The position numbers and the translations under genes are program-made. A stretch of 64,000 nucleotides of DNA, taken from the NCBI RefSeq assembly GCF_034043515.1, contig NZ_CP138214.1, positions 4,216,001 to 4,280,000 on the forward strand, read 5' to 3'. This document shows, in pieces, positions 16,702 to 25,698 of the stretch. Source of the stretch: Pseudomonas sp. MUP55 (GTDB lineage Bacteria; Pseudomonadota; Gammaproteobacteria; Pseudomonadales; Pseudomonadaceae). Numbering within the stretch: position 1 is the first letter of the stretch; each line of letters opens with the position of its first letter. A model generated the notes under the pieces. The model ran no database searches. It saw only the letters and a program-made list of their open reading frames with translations, and was not told the DNA's origin.

Positions 16702-17901
16702 ATGTCACCACTGATTCGCTTAACCGCCAGCTTTGTTGCCCTGATGATGGCCATGGGCATTGGCCGCTTTGCCCTTACCCCGCAGATGCCGCATCTGCTC
16801 AGCGAAGGCCAGATCGACCTGACCGGCGCCGGGCTGATCGCGGCCGCCAACTACCTGGGTTACTTCGTCGGTGCCGTGGACTCGATATTCGCCCGCAGCC
16901 ATCACCACATTAAGGGTCGCTTGTACGGCGGGCTGTGGTTGTGCGTGCTGCTGACGCTGGCGTCGTACTGGGCACACGGCTTCTGGCCGCACCTGTTGCT
17001 GCGTTTCGGCACCGGTGTGGCCAGCGCCTGGGCCTTGGTGATGATCACCAGCCTGAGCCAGCCACTGGCGATTGCCGCCGGCAAGCCACGCCTGGGAGCG
17101 TTGGTGTTCGCGGGGCCGGGCCTGGGGATTGTGCTGACCGGCTTGCTGGCGCTGGGCTCCAATCTGCTGGAACAAAGCTCCGCGACGCTGTGGCTGGTGT
17201 ATGGCGCCGTGGCGCTGGTGATGCTGCTGGCCATCCTGCCCTTCCTGCCGAAGCCGACCCCCTCGGTTGCCACCGAGTCCAGCGCTGGGAATAACGGCAG
17301 CATCGCGCACTTATGCTGGATCTACTTCCTGTACGGCCTGGGCTACATCATTCCAGCGACCTTTCTGTCGCAGATGGCCAACGCGCAGTTCAGGGGCGCC
17401 TGGCAGGCCGACTTGTTCTGGCCTTGCTTTGGCCTGGCGGCCGCCACTGGCGTGGTGATTGCCAGCCTGCGCCGCAAGGATCCGAACACCACCCGGCGCT
17501 GGCTGATGACCACCCTGTGGCTGCAAGCGGCGGGTGTGTTCACTTGCTTGCTGGGCAATGGCTGGGGCCTGGCGCTCGGGGTTTTGCTATGCGGCGCGCC
17601 GTTTCTGGCCTGCATGCAGTTGGTCATGGCGCGCCTGCGCGAAGTTGCGCCCCACGGCTACCAGCGCAGCACCGGGCTGCTGACGGCCAGCTTTGCCATT
17701 GGCCAATTGAGCGGGCCGCTGCTGGCCGCGGTAAGCAGCCACTTGAGCGGCGGCTTGCAACCGGCGCTGGTGATTGCCGGTTGCGGCCTGCTGGTGGCCG
17801 GTGGTGTATCGATCAGCCGGCGACCAGAGGCGTCGGCGCGTGGGCCTGCTCGCGCCGCGCCAGCACCAGAAAAAACAGCCCGCCCAGCAAACATCCGGTA
17901 A
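16702..17901 (+). CDS. MFS transporter, YbfB/YjiJ family
   Basis: A 399-aa inner-membrane protein with about 12 predicted spans. The start MSPLIRLTASFVALMMAMGI and the motif GIGRFALTPQMPHLL are typical of YbfB/YjiJ-type MFS exporters, a family with mostly unknown substrates. The ATG at 16702 has AGGA eight bases upstream and is preferred over a TTG two codons earlier. It is divergent from the LysR gene and is probably regulated by it. Its last 89 bp overlap the 3' end of the convergent NCS1 gene; the tail there is Ala/Arg/Pro-rich and looks like read-out of the opposing gene. Confidence 0.85.
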   Translation: MSPLIRLTASFVALMMAMGIGRFALTPQMPHLLSEGQIDLTGAGLIAAANYLGYFVGAVDSIFARSHHHIKGRLYGGLWLCVLLTLASYWAHGFWPHLLLRFGTGVASAWALVMITSLSQPLAIAAGKPRLGALVFAGPGLGIVLTGLLALGSNLLEQSSATLWLVYGAVALVMLLAILPFLPKPTPSVATESSAGNNGSIAHLCWIYFLYGLGYIIPATFLSQMANAQFRGAWQADLFWPCFGLAAATGVVIASLRRKDPNTTRRWLMTTLWLQAAGVFTCLLGNGWGLALGVLLCGAPFLACMQLVMARLREVAPHGYQRSTGLLTASFAIGQLSGPLLAAVSSHLSGGLQPALVIAGCGLLVAGGVSISRRPEASARGPARAAPAPEKTARPANIR

Positions 17902-19255
17902 ACCAGGCGAAATTGGCCATGCCCTGCAACGCTGGGGTGAAAGTAATCGCGACGCCCACCAGCGTGGCCGGCACCAGCGCCTTGATCGCCGTCCAGTTCA
18001 CCCCGCCATCGAAGTAATAGCGCCCGCTCGGGCTGTCATCGAACAGCGCATCCACGTCGATCTGCTGCTTTTTGATCAGGTAAAAATCCACCAGCAGGAT
18101 GCCAAACAGCGGCCCGATAAACGCGGCGAGAATATCCAGGGTGTAATGGATCATCAGCGGGTTATTGAACAGGTTCCACGGCGTGATAAAGATCGAGGCC
18201 ACCGCCGCGATCATCCCGCCCGCGCGCCAACTGATCTTGCTCGGCGCGATGTTGGCAAAATCAAACGCGGGCGAGACAAAATTGGCGACGATATTGATGC
18301 CGATGGTGGCGGTGACGAACGCAAAGGCGCCCAGCAGCACAGCCATGCTGTTGTCGATGCGCGCCACGGTGGCGATCGGGTCATGCAGCATTTGGCCGAA
18401 CACCGGCAGGGTGCCAGAGACGATCACCACGGTTACCAGAGAGAACGCCAGGAAATTCACCGGCAGCCCCCAGAAATTGCCGCGCCGCACGTCCTGCATG
18501 CTGCGGCAGTAGCGGCTGAAGTCACCGAAATTCAAGGTCGGCCCGGAGAAATACGACACCACCAGCGCCGTCGCCACGATCACTTGGCCGAACGCCTGCC
18601 AACCCGACAGCGATTTTTCCGCGAGGGTGAAGCTGATATTCGCCCAGCCGGCCTTCCAGACGATCCAGCCGGCCAAGGCAAACATCACCGCGTACACCAC
18701 CGGGCCCGCCCAGTCGATAAAGCGGCGAATGGACTCCATGCCCGCCCAGAACACGGCGGCCTGCAACACCCATAAGGTGAGGAAACCGAACCAACCCAAG
18801 TAGGACAACCCCGCAAAATGCGGCTCGGCATACACGGCCATCGACGGGAAGAAGCGCAGCACCACGATGATCAGGGCACTCGACGCCAGGTACGTCTGAA
18901 TGCCGTACCACGCGACCGCAATCAGGCCACGAATCACCGCAGGAATATTCGCGCCGAACACGCCAAATGCCAGCCGGCAGATCACCGGGTAAGGCACGGC
19001 CGCTTGCTGACTCGGCTTGGCCACCAGGTTGGCGATCAGTTGCACGATGCAGATACCCGCGAGCAAGGCGATCAACACCTGCCAACTCGCCAGACCCAGG
19101 GCGAACAGGCTGGCGGCGAAGACGTAGCCGCCGACGCTGTGCACGTCGCTCATCCAGAAGGCGAAGATGTTGTACCAGGTCCACTTTTGCGGCAGTGGAC
19201 CCAGGTCCTGGTTGTAGAGCCGTGGGCTGTAGCCTTTGGGCAAGTGTTCAGTCAT
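17813..19255 (-). CDS. NCS1-family nucleobase:cation symporter
   Basis: A 480-aa inner-membrane permease with about 12 spans. Signatures are the N-terminal YNQDLGPLPQKWTWYNIFAF, WMSDVHSVGGYVFAASLF and the mid-protein GPTLNFGDFSRYCRS. These match the allantoin/uracil/hydantoin branch of NCS1. The ATG is preceded by GAGGAG at 7 bases; an upstream in-frame extension of 36 residues has no ribosome site. No catabolic gene is adjacent, so the substrate stays open. The gene is tail-to-tail with the MFS gene and overlaps it by 89 bp. Confidence 0.88.
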   Translation of the reverse strand: MTEHLPKGYSPRLYNQDLGPLPQKWTWYNIFAFWMSDVHSVGGYVFAASLFALGLASWQVLIALLAGICIVQLIANLVAKPSQQAAVPYPVICRLAFGVFGANIPAVIRGLIAVAWYGIQTYLASSALIIVVLRFFPSMAVYAEPHFAGLSYLGWFGFLTLWVLQAAVFWAGMESIRRFIDWAGPVVYAVMFALAGWIVWKAGWANISFTLAEKSLSGWQAFGQVIVATALVVSYFSGPTLNFGDFSRYCRSMQDVRRGNFWGLPVNFLAFSLVTVVIVSGTLPVFGQMLHDPIATVARIDNSMAVLLGAFAFVTATIGINIVANFVSPAFDFANIAPSKISWRAGGMIAAVASIFITPWNLFNNPLMIHYTLDILAAFIGPLFGILLVDFYLIKKQQIDVDALFDDSPSGRYYFDGGVNWTAIKALVPATLVGVAITFTPALQGMANFAWFTGCLLGGLFFLVLARREQAHAPTPLVAG

Positions 19256-19295
19256 CGCAGGACTCCTCGTAATATCGCCCCGCGCTGCCGTAGCG

Positions 19296-19305
19296 GTATG
19301 CATAC
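19296..19305. promoter_or_regulatory. Short palindrome upstream of the NCS1 permease gene
   Basis: GTATGCATAC is a perfect 10-bp palindrome 41 bp upstream of the permease ATG. A related half-like element, TTGTATAC, follows about 15 bp further on. Such short symmetric AT/GC motifs are common operators of GntR-type regulators, but no regulator gene is nearby, so this is a weak candidate. Confidence 0.3.
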
Positions 19306-19451
19306 GGAACGCGCGCGGGTTGTATACGAGGCATTCAGCAGAATGCGTGCCAATAGCACACAATCCCCACGGAACAAGGCTCCAAAGGGATTATGAAAAT
19401 TCAGGAACCAGGGCTACGCGCAGCAACGGTGCACAGCAATCCTGTACACAA

Positions 19452-19850
19452 TCAGCGGTGCACCCGTTGTGCACACAGGTAGCCAACCGTACAACAGGCC
19501 GCTGTCAGCACAGTGCCCCACGCCATATCCATCACCGCCAGGCCTGCCGACCAGCCTTGCAGCGTGGCCCAGTTGCTCAGGTCGTAAGTGCCGTAAGCGA
19601 CCAACCCAAGCAAGGCACCCAGACGCGCGGCGCGCTGCCAGCTGGCACTGGGTAACACAACGAAAACCACGCAACCGAGGACGTACAGCAGGTAAAACAC
19701 CACTGCGGGAAAAAGGCGGGGCTGATCAAGCATCAGCGAGCCAAGCAGGCTTTTGTAGGTGGGCCCCATCAAGACACCCAGCCACAGGCCGTCGAGCACC
19801 AGGAAGGCGACCAGCGTGCCCAGATAGGCAAACAACGTTTTCTTCGACAT
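19452..19850 (-). CDS. DUF2177 family membrane protein
   Basis: A 132-aa integral membrane protein with four hydrophobic helices. DUF2177 features are LVAFLVLDGLWLGVLMGPTYK at the start, the central PAVVFYLLYVLGCVVFVVLP, the conserved GLVAYGTYDLSNWATLQGW, and VMDMAWGTVLTA. The function is unknown; an ion or small-solute transport role has been guessed for the family. The start MSKKTLFAYLG is preferred; a second ATG three codons upstream is possible. Confidence 0.85.
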   Translation of the reverse strand: MSKKTLFAYLGTLVAFLVLDGLWLGVLMGPTYKSLLGSLMLDQPRLFPAVVFYLLYVLGCVVFVVLPSASWQRAARLGALLGLVAYGTYDLSNWATLQGWSAGLAVMDMAWGTVLTAACCTVGYLCAQRVHR

Positions 19851-19863
19851 TTGACCCATCCAC

Positions 19864-19887
19864 TGTAGGAGCGAGCGTGCTCCTACA
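19864..19887. repeat. Single REP hairpin
   Basis: TGTAGGAGCGAG CGTGCTCCTACA forms a nearly perfect 24-bp palindrome between the DUF2177 and CvfB-like genes. It belongs to the TGTAGGAGCGAGCTTGCTCG class also seen at 37839-37938. Confidence 0.8.
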
Positions 19888-19903
19888 GCAGAGCGAACCG
19901 CAG

Positions 19904-20740
19904 TCAGCTTAGTTCAATGCGGTCCGCGTGAATCACAATCTGACCCTGTTTGTAGAGCGCGCCAATGGCCTTTTTGAAGTTGCCTTTGCTCACGCCGAAC
20001 AAGTTGCTGATCACTGCCGGGTCGCTTTTATCGCTGACCGGCAAGGTGCCGTTGTTGTCGCGCAACTTGGCAAGAATCTTCGAGTTGAGACTGGACGCGG
20101 CTTCCTGGCCAACCGGCTGCAAGCTCAGACTGATGTTGCCATCGGCGCGGATCTCCTTGATGAAGCCCTTTTCTTCCTTGCCCGGGCGCAGGAACTTGAA
20201 CACCTCGTTCTTGTGGATCAGGCCCCAGTGCTTGTTATTGATGATCGCCTTGAAGCCCATGTCCGTAGCTTCGGCCACCAACAGGTCGACTTCCTGGCCC
20301 ACCTGGTAATTGGCCGGGGTCTTGTCCAGATAGCGGTCAAGGCGTGCGGTAGCGGTGATGCGCTTGGTGTGCTTGTCGAGGTAGACATGCACCACGCAAT
20401 ACTCACCGGCGCTCAACTGGCGCTTTTCTTCCGAATAGGGCAGCAGCAGATCCTTGGGCAGACCCCAATCGAGGAAAACGCCAATACTGTTGACTTCCAC
20501 CACTTTCAAGCTGGCAAATTCGCCCACTTGAACTTTGGGTTTTTCGGTGGTGGCGATAAGTTTGTCATCGCTGTCCAGATAAATGAAAACGTTTAGCCAG
20601 TCTTCATCTTCACTGGGAATGTCTTTGGGGATATACCGATTAGGCAAGAGGATTTCCCCGTCTTGCGCACCATCGAGGTACAAACCAAAGTTAGTGTGTT
20701 TAACCACTTGCAAGCTGTTGTAGCGCCCGACTAAAGCCAT
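19904..20740 (-). CDS. CvfB-family S1-like RNA-binding protein
   Basis: A 278-aa cytoplasmic protein. It consists of repeated S1-type beta-barrels (residues about 1-60, 68-130 and 145-210: VGQEVDLLVAEATDMGFKAI, NNKHWGLIHKNEVFKF) and a C-terminal winged helix (DPAVISNLFGVSKGNFKKAIGALYKQGQI). This matches CvfB/YitL, an RNA-binding regulator first studied in Gram-positive virulence control; in pseudomonads its targets are not known. The start is ATG with GAGGG some 11 bases upstream. Confidence 0.85.
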   Translation of the reverse strand: MALVGRYNSLQVVKHTNFGLYLDGAQDGEILLPNRYIPKDIPSEDEDWLNVFIYLDSDDKLIATTEKPKVQVGEFASLKVVEVNSIGVFLDWGLPKDLLLPYSEEKRQLSAGEYCVVHVYLDKHTKRITATARLDRYLDKTPANYQVGQEVDLLVAEATDMGFKAIINNKHWGLIHKNEVFKFLRPGKEEKGFIKEIRADGNISLSLQPVGQEAASSLNSKILAKLRDNNGTLPVSDKSDPAVISNLFGVSKGNFKKAIGALYKQGQIVIHADRIELS

Positions 20741-21064
20741 TTCCAAATACCCTCGTTACGTGGGCGGCATTCTACCCGAGTTGGACCAGGCCCGCGCGCG
20801 CACCTGAAAAATCCGCTGGCTGACATGGCCCTCCAATGGCACTGCCCCGCTCGTCTGATCAATCCAGCGAATTTCGCCGCTTACACGCGCTGGTTCATTG
20901 CATGCTTTCGAGTTAAAACAGTAAGTTAGCGAATTAATCCAGGGATAATGTTCGACCTTTTTTCAGACGCGACATTAATTCCTCGGGGATATTTGCCAAG
21001 CAATTGTCAAGTATTTCCTGTACGATGCCTGGCCAAGTTAATTTTCTACAGGTTAGTGGCCGCC
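20741..21064. other. Intergenic region, 324 bp
   Basis: This lies between the divergent CvfB gene and a small + strand gene. It is distinctly AT-richer in its right half (after about 20900), as expected for promoters. I see no convincing gene, no repeat of the REP classes, and no confident -35/-10 pair. Confidence 0.5.
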
Positions 21065-21244
21065 ATGCGCGTAAAAGCATCCAACAGCAAAGCAAAGCCA
21101 GCTCCAGCCGTTGAAACCAGCGAATCGATCAACAGCCAGATTGCTGCGTTCCTCAAGTCCGGTGGCGAAATCCAGCAAATTGCCAAGGGCGTGAGCGGCC
21201 AGACTTTCGGTCCGTCCAAGCAGATCAGCCTGGGTAAAAAGTAA
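21065..21244 (+). CDS. Small SutA-like protein of unknown function, 59 aa
   Basis: A 59-aa basic protein starting MRVKASNSKAKPAPAVETSE. The central part, INSQIAAFLKSGGEIQQIAK, resembles the FLxxGGxxQxI motif near the C-terminus of the RNA-polymerase-binding regulator SutA of Pseudomonas. It lacks SutA's long acidic N-terminus, replaced here by a short Lys/Ala/Pro segment. The ribosome site is weak (AGG about 12 bases upstream). It stands alone between a CvfB gene and a porin gene. A regulatory role is only a suggestion from the motif. Confidence 0.55.
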   Translation: MRVKASNSKAKPAPAVETSESINSQIAAFLKSGGEIQQIAKGVSGQTFGPSKQISLGKK

Positions 21245-21450
21245 GACCTCGCAACACACCTGGTTCCTAAGCGTCTTGCCCCCAAGGCGCTAGGACTAGA
21301 GCCCGACACCCCCCTCTTGCTTGACCCCATGATCCGCCAATCGACGAACGGCCCTCAAGCCGGCGACTTTCGTCGGTATGCTTGCACACGTCTAGCACGG
21401 GCATCTCCCGACTTTTTTATCACTGCTCCTCGCTTTTCATGGAGTGAAGC

Positions 21451-22173
21451 ATGCTCAAACCCTGCATTTTTCTGATCGCTGCCCTCGCTGCCAGCCCCCC
21501 TGCCCAAGCGCAGATCTTTCAGCGTGAGCTGGGCGACTTTGATCTGAAGTTAGGCACCACACCGACTCGCAGCATGGCCCAGGGCCTGGTCAAGCCGACC
21601 TCGCCAGGCAGCGACTCATTCCACGGCGGTCTGGACCTGAGCCACAACAGCGGCCTGTATTTCGGCCAGTTTTCGCCGAACATAGGCCTCTCCTCAACCA
21701 GTAATCTGGAAGTCGACTCCTACATGGGCTTCAAGCACCCGTTCGACCAGACCCTGGGCTACGAGGTGGGCCTGATTCACTACAGCTACCCCACGCTCAG
21801 TCCACTGGACAGCCAGGAGTTCTACGGCGGCCTGAACCTGTTGGGCAATCGTTTCGGCGCTTCTTTCAGCAACGACCCCGACCGCCGTGACAGCACGCTG
21901 TTTGCCGACCTCGGCGGCACGCAGCCTTTCGGCATCGGCGTCAGCATGAAATACACCACCCACCAGCTGGGCACCCCGGCCTCGGTGGAAGGCGGCACCA
22001 TCAGCAGCTTCAGCGATTGGTCGGTCCAGTTCTCCCGCGCCTGGAAGGGCGTTGACCTGGACCTGATCTACAGCGATTCCAGCCTCAACGGCGGAGACTG
22101 TTCGGCCTACTCCGGACACAATTCGCAATGTGATGGGCTGTTGACCTTGAAGGCCGTGCGATCGTTTTATTGA
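21451..22173 (+). CDS. TorF-family putative outer-membrane porin
   Basis: A 240-aa protein with a signal peptide (MLKPCIFLIAALAASPPAQA, predicted cleavage after AQA). Many short amphipathic strands follow (GGLDLSHNSGLYFGQFSPNI, SNLEVDSYMGFKHPF, SDWSVQFSRAWKGVDLDLIY), ending in an aromatic residue. This is the pattern of the TIGR02001/TorF-type small beta-barrel family of Gammaproteobacteria. Transport specificity is not known. It is a single gene, followed by a lipoprotein gene 66 bp downstream. Confidence 0.75.
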   Translation: MLKPCIFLIAALAASPPAQAQIFQRELGDFDLKLGTTPTRSMAQGLVKPTSPGSDSFHGGLDLSHNSGLYFGQFSPNIGLSSTSNLEVDSYMGFKHPFDQTLGYEVGLIHYSYPTLSPLDSQEFYGGLNLLGNRFGASFSNDPDRRDSTLFADLGGTQPFGIGVSMKYTTHQLGTPASVEGGTISSFSDWSVQFSRAWKGVDLDLIYSDSSLNGGDCSAYSGHNSQCDGLLTLKAVRSFY

Positions 22174-22239
22174 TGGGCTGAACTGTCGCCCCCGCCGCAG
22201 GTTCACATGCATTAACCCTCTCCGTGCAAGGACCTGCCC

Positions 22240-23109
22240 ATGTTGCGTCGGCTCAAATTCGTGGTGTTATTGCTGACCCTGAGCCTGGTGCTCGCCGGCT
22301 GCAACCGCGTAGGCCTGGCCTACCGCAATCTCGACGTGATCATCCCCTGGACCCTCAACGACTACCTGGACATGAATGCCGGGCAAAAGAGCTGGTTCAA
22401 CGACAGCCTCAAGCAGCACCTGGCGTGGCACTGCACGACCCAGTTGCCCGGTTACTTGGATTGGCTGGACCGCCTGCAACTGATGGTCGACAGCAATCAG
22501 GTCACGGACGCCGCCTTGCAAGCCCGCACGGTCGAAGCCAAGCAGGCCATCGCCGAGATTGCCCGTGAAATCACCCCCACGGCGGTTCAATTGCTCCAAG
22601 GGCTGGATGATCAACAGGTCAAGGAGATGAACGACGCCCTGGCCAAAGACCTGCGCAAGCGCCAGGACGAATACCTGAAACCGCCACTGGCCCAACAGAT
22701 CAAAGAGCGCGCCGAGCGCATGAGCAAGCGCCTGGACGCCTGGATCGGCCCGCTGAGCCCCAGCCAGCAGAGTCGGGTGACAGCCTGGTCCGTCGCATTG
22801 GGTGATCAGAACACCGAATGGATCGGCAACCGCGCCCGTTGGCAGGCTCAGTTCATCGACGCCGTGCAGCAGCGCCATAGCGCCGACTTCCCGCGCAGGA
22901 TGCAGCAACTGCTGGTCGACCGCGAAAGCCTGTGGACCCCGGAGTACCGCACGGCCTACGCTCAGACCGAGGCCGCCGCGCGCAGCCTGATCGTTGACTT
23001 GATGGCTCAAAGCACCGCGCAGCAGCGCCTCAAGCTGACTCAGAAAATCGACGGCGTGCGCAACGACTTCAAGGCCTTGAAGTGCCTGAAAGCCGCGCCT
23101 TCACAATAA
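22240..23109 (+). CDS. DUF6279-type lipoprotein
   Basis: A 289-aa lipoprotein: the signal peptide MLRRLKFVVLLLTLSLVLAGC ends in the lipobox LAGC with Cys21 as lipidation site. The mature part is helical, with DVIIPWTLNDYLDMNAGQKS and several long charged helices, plus WIGPLSPSQQSRVTAWS. This matches DUF6279 lipoproteins found throughout Pseudomonas. Residues after Cys21 (NR) do not show an Asp+2 inner-membrane retention signal, so the outer membrane is likely. Function is unknown. Confidence 0.75.
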   Translation: MLRRLKFVVLLLTLSLVLAGCNRVGLAYRNLDVIIPWTLNDYLDMNAGQKSWFNDSLKQHLAWHCTTQLPGYLDWLDRLQLMVDSNQVTDAALQARTVEAKQAIAEIAREITPTAVQLLQGLDDQQVKEMNDALAKDLRKRQDEYLKPPLAQQIKERAERMSKRLDAWIGPLSPSQQSRVTAWSVALGDQNTEWIGNRARWQAQFIDAVQQRHSADFPRRMQQLLVDRESLWTPEYRTAYAQTEAAARSLIVDLMAQSTAQQRLKLTQKIDGVRNDFKALKCLKAAPSQ

Positions 23110-23138
23110 ATGCGGCACGTTTCAATTAGCGCACACGG

Positions 23139-23190
23139 GTGACGCAGAGCGTCACGGGGTGCATTCCCACGCGGGAGCGTGGGAACGATC
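23139..23190. repeat. Palindromic repeat cluster related to the 107-bp element at 60724
   Basis: Two hairpins in a row: GTGACGC-AGA-GCGTCAC and TTCCCACGC..GCGTGGGAA, followed by CGATC. The second arm matches the ends of the larger element at 60724-60830, so this may be a decayed or shorter relative. Confidence 0.7.
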
Positions 23191-23209
23191 TTGGTGAGGC
23201 GCGCGACCG

Positions 23210-23611
23210 CTAAATCGCACCGCCGGCAATGGCCGCCTCGGAGGCGACACGATCAAAGGTGTCTTGATCCAGCGCGTCTTCCTGCTGGTCCATCACATGC
23301 CGCGGATGATCGTTGCCCGGAATCGAGCTGTCGATCAGCGAGAGCAGGCTCGCACCTCGCGGGGTCAGAATGAAATTCTCGCCATTGCCGCCCTCTTCCT
23401 CAGGGCGCGACTCGATAAACCCACGCTTGAGCAGTAACGCCTCGTAATCGGCAGCGGTCTTTTTCAACGCATCCAGATTGCCGGTGGACTCGCCCGCCGT
23501 GGCCTTTTCGGCAGCTTCCTGCTCGGCGTATTTGCGTGGAGCAAAGCTGCCCTCGCCGTTTTGTACTTCGTGCAACAGCCGCTCGATCAGATCCCAGTTG
23601 TAAGTCGTCAT
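23210..23611 (-). CDS. Predicted winged-helix protein (DUF2513-like)
   Basis: A 133-aa soluble acidic protein starting MTTYNWDLIERLLHEVQNGE. The first helix, the later ADYEALLLKRGFIESRP and the wing-like ENFILTPRGASLLSLI resemble DUF2513 or PadR-like winged-helix proteins, often labelled transcriptional regulators in Pseudomonas. An Ala/Glu-rich linker (about 25-50) separates the helices. Its target and ligand are unknown. The start has GGAGGA nearby and the gene stands alone. Confidence 0.55.
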   Translation of the reverse strand: MTTYNWDLIERLLHEVQNGEGSFAPRKYAEQEAAEKATAGESTGNLDALKKTAADYEALLLKRGFIESRPEEEGGNGENFILTPRGASLLSLIDSSIPGNDHPRHVMDQQEDALDQDTFDRVASEAAIAGGAI

Positions 23612-23768
23612 CCTGATTCCTCCTGCAGGCCTGGATAAATTAGCCCGTCAAAGCTAGTGACCCGTCCACGCGCTCGCCGTTCCGCTGGATGAACGGGCGG
23701 TCGTTTCGCTGAACTTTCCAGACGTTTACCCCCTCAACCGAGCATCATCACGCCAAGGAGGTCGAACC

Positions 23769-24041
23769 ATGAGCACTCTGAAAAACCTGACCATCGCCGC
23801 CACGCTGTTGTGCGCCCTGCCCGCCTGGGCCTGCACGCCTGACGAGGCCACCGCCAAGCGCGAGGAGCTGGCCAAGGAAGTGACCAGGCTCACCGAGCAG
23901 AATCCTGCCAAAGCCAAGGAAATGAACGACGAGTTGCAGAGAATGGATCTGGACACCGAAAGCGCACAATTTCCCGACAAATGCCAGTTGATCGACGCCA
24001 GGCTCAAGGAGTTGAAGGAAGCGGCTGCCAAGGCCAACTGA
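23769..24041 (+). CDS. Small periplasmic helical protein
   Basis: A 90-aa protein with a signal peptide (MSTLKNLTIAATLLCALPAWA, cleavage before Cys22). The mature part of about 69 residues is mostly charged helices (ATAKREELAKEVTRLTEQNP, CQLIDARLKELKEAAAKAN). Two cysteines in the mature part could form a disulfide; alternatively Cys22 is a lipidation site, but the preceding residues do not make a good lipobox. The ribosome site AAGGAGG is strong. Function is unknown. Confidence 0.7.
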   Translation: MSTLKNLTIAATLLCALPAWACTPDEATAKREELAKEVTRLTEQNPAKAKEMNDELQRMDLDTESAQFPDKCQLIDARLKELKEAAAKAN

Positions 24042-24116
24042 ACGAAGCGTGGCGCGGAGCGCCCCTGGCTACGCTCCCACGTCGAGCATCGGAGGGACCA
24101 AGCAAACTGCACACGC

Positions 24117-24145
24117 AAAAAAACCGGACAATGTCCGGTTTTTTT
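24117..24145. terminator. Bidirectional intrinsic terminator
   Basis: CCGGACA-A-TGTCCGG flanked by seven A residues on the left and seven T on the right. It separates the convergent small periplasmic gene and the DEAD-box helicase gene and should work in both directions. Confidence 0.9.
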
Positions 24146-24159
24146 ATACCGCCCAGGCC

Positions 24160-25506
24160 TTATTCGGCAGCAGGTGCTTCCGGCTTGCGGCGCTTGAGCG
24201 GGGCCATGCCGTCCTTGCTGACGAGCGACAGGTTGTCGGTCTTCGGACGGTTGGCGATCTTGCGCTTGGTCGGAGACTTGGCGCCGGCTTTCTTCTTGTC
24301 ACCCTTGGCGTCAGTCTTTTTCTTCTTCACGCCCACCGCCTTGCCCGAGGCCTTGACCTTCTTCGGCCCGGTGTACGTACCTTTGACTTCCTTGATGGTG
24401 CGGCGCTCGAACGATTGCTTCAGATAGCGCTCGATGCTCGACATCAGGTTCCAGTCGCCGTGGCAGATCAGCGAGATGGCCAGGCCGTCGTTGCCGGCAC
24501 GCCCGGTGCGGCCGATACGGTGCACGTATTCATCGCCGCTGCGCGGCATGTCGAAGTTGATCACCAGGTCCAGGCCATCCACGTCGAGGCCGCGTGCCGC
24601 GACGTCGGTGGCCACCAGGATCTTCACGCCGCCGGCCTTGAGGCGGTCGATGGCCAGCTTGCGATCCTTCTGGTCCTTCTCGCCATGCAGCACGAACGCC
24701 TTGTATTCCTGCGCTACTAGACGACCGTAGATGCGGTCGGCGGCAGCCCGGGTGTTGGTGAACACGATGGCCTTCTGGTAGGTCTCGTTGGCCAGCAACC
24801 AGTTGAGGATTTGTTCCTTGTGCACGTTGTGGTCAGCGGTGACGATCTGCTGACGCGTGGTCGCGTTCAGGTCGCTGACGTTGTTGACCTGCAGGTGCTC
24901 GGGATTGTTCAGGACCTTGGCAACCATGTCGCGCAGGGTCGAACCACCGGTAGTGGCCGAGAACAGCATGGTCTGCTGACGGTTGACGCACTCTGCGACC
25001 AGACGCTGCACGTCGTCGGCAAAGCCCATGTCGAGCATGCGGTCGGCTTCGTCAAGCACCAGCACTTCGACTTCCTTGAGGTCGAGGTTGCCGGCATTGA
25101 GTTGCTCGATCATGCGGCCCGGAGTACCGATCAGGATATCCGGGACCTTGCGCAGCATGGCGGCCTGGACCTTGAAGTCTTCACCGCCGGTGATCAGGCC
25201 GGACTTGATGAAGGTGAACTGCGAGAAGCGCTCAACTTCCTTCAGGGTCTGCTGGGCCAGCTCGCGGGTCGGCAGCAGGATCAGGGTCTTGATGCTGACG
25301 CGGACTTTGGCCGGGCCGATCAGGCGGTTGAGAATCGGCAGGACGAAAGCAGCGGTCTTGCCGCTACCGGTTTGCGCCGTCACCCGCAGGTCACGCCCTT
25401 GGAGCGCGAGCGGGATGGCCGCTGCTTGCACAGGCGTAGGCTCGACAAATTTAAGCTCGGCCACGGCTTTGAGCAGGCGTTCGTGCAGGGCGAATTGGGA
25501 AAACAC
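24160..25506 (-). CDS. DEAD-box ATP-dependent RNA helicase
   Basis: A 448-aa helicase with all core motifs: Q motif (FSQFALHERLLKAV, then PTPVQAAAIP), Walker A AQTGSGKTAA, PTRELAQQ, GTPGRM, DEADRMLDMGF, SATTGG, and VATDVAARGLD followed by HRIGRTGRAG. The C-terminal about 75 residues are Lys-rich and low-complexity, an RNA-binding tail. It is similar to SrmB/RhlE-type helicases acting in ribosome assembly or RNA decay; the exact role is not assigned. The GTG start has GAGG at about 8 bases and gives VFSQFALHERL; the upstream extension is unsupported. Confidence 0.93.
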   Translation of the reverse strand: MFSQFALHERLLKAVAELKFVEPTPVQAAAIPLALQGRDLRVTAQTGSGKTAAFVLPILNRLIGPAKVRVSIKTLILLPTRELAQQTLKEVERFSQFTFIKSGLITGGEDFKVQAAMLRKVPDILIGTPGRMIEQLNAGNLDLKEVEVLVLDEADRMLDMGFADDVQRLVAECVNRQQTMLFSATTGGSTLRDMVAKVLNNPEHLQVNNVSDLNATTRQQIVTADHNVHKEQILNWLLANETYQKAIVFTNTRAAADRIYGRLVAQEYKAFVLHGEKDQKDRKLAIDRLKAGGVKILVATDVAARGLDVDGLDLVINFDMPRSGDEYVHRIGRTGRAGNDGLAISLICHGDWNLMSSIERYLKQSFERRTIKEVKGTYTGPKKVKASGKAVGVKKKKTDAKGDKKKAGAKSPTKRKIANRPKTDNLSLVSKDGMAPLKRRKPEAPAAE

Positions 25507-25698
25507 GGGTGCTACCTCGAAGAAATACAAAATATCAGCGGCATAGGTTACCGGTTTCGGGCGTCCAAACCGAGTTTCTTTACGCGAACGGTGCTAATCA
25601 GCTGCTTTTTTGTCAGCGATTTTGTCCGTGACGTCAACTTTGTTGCACTTAAATGCTCTAATCGCCCCCTGTTGTCTTACAGAAGAATCGGCTCATTC

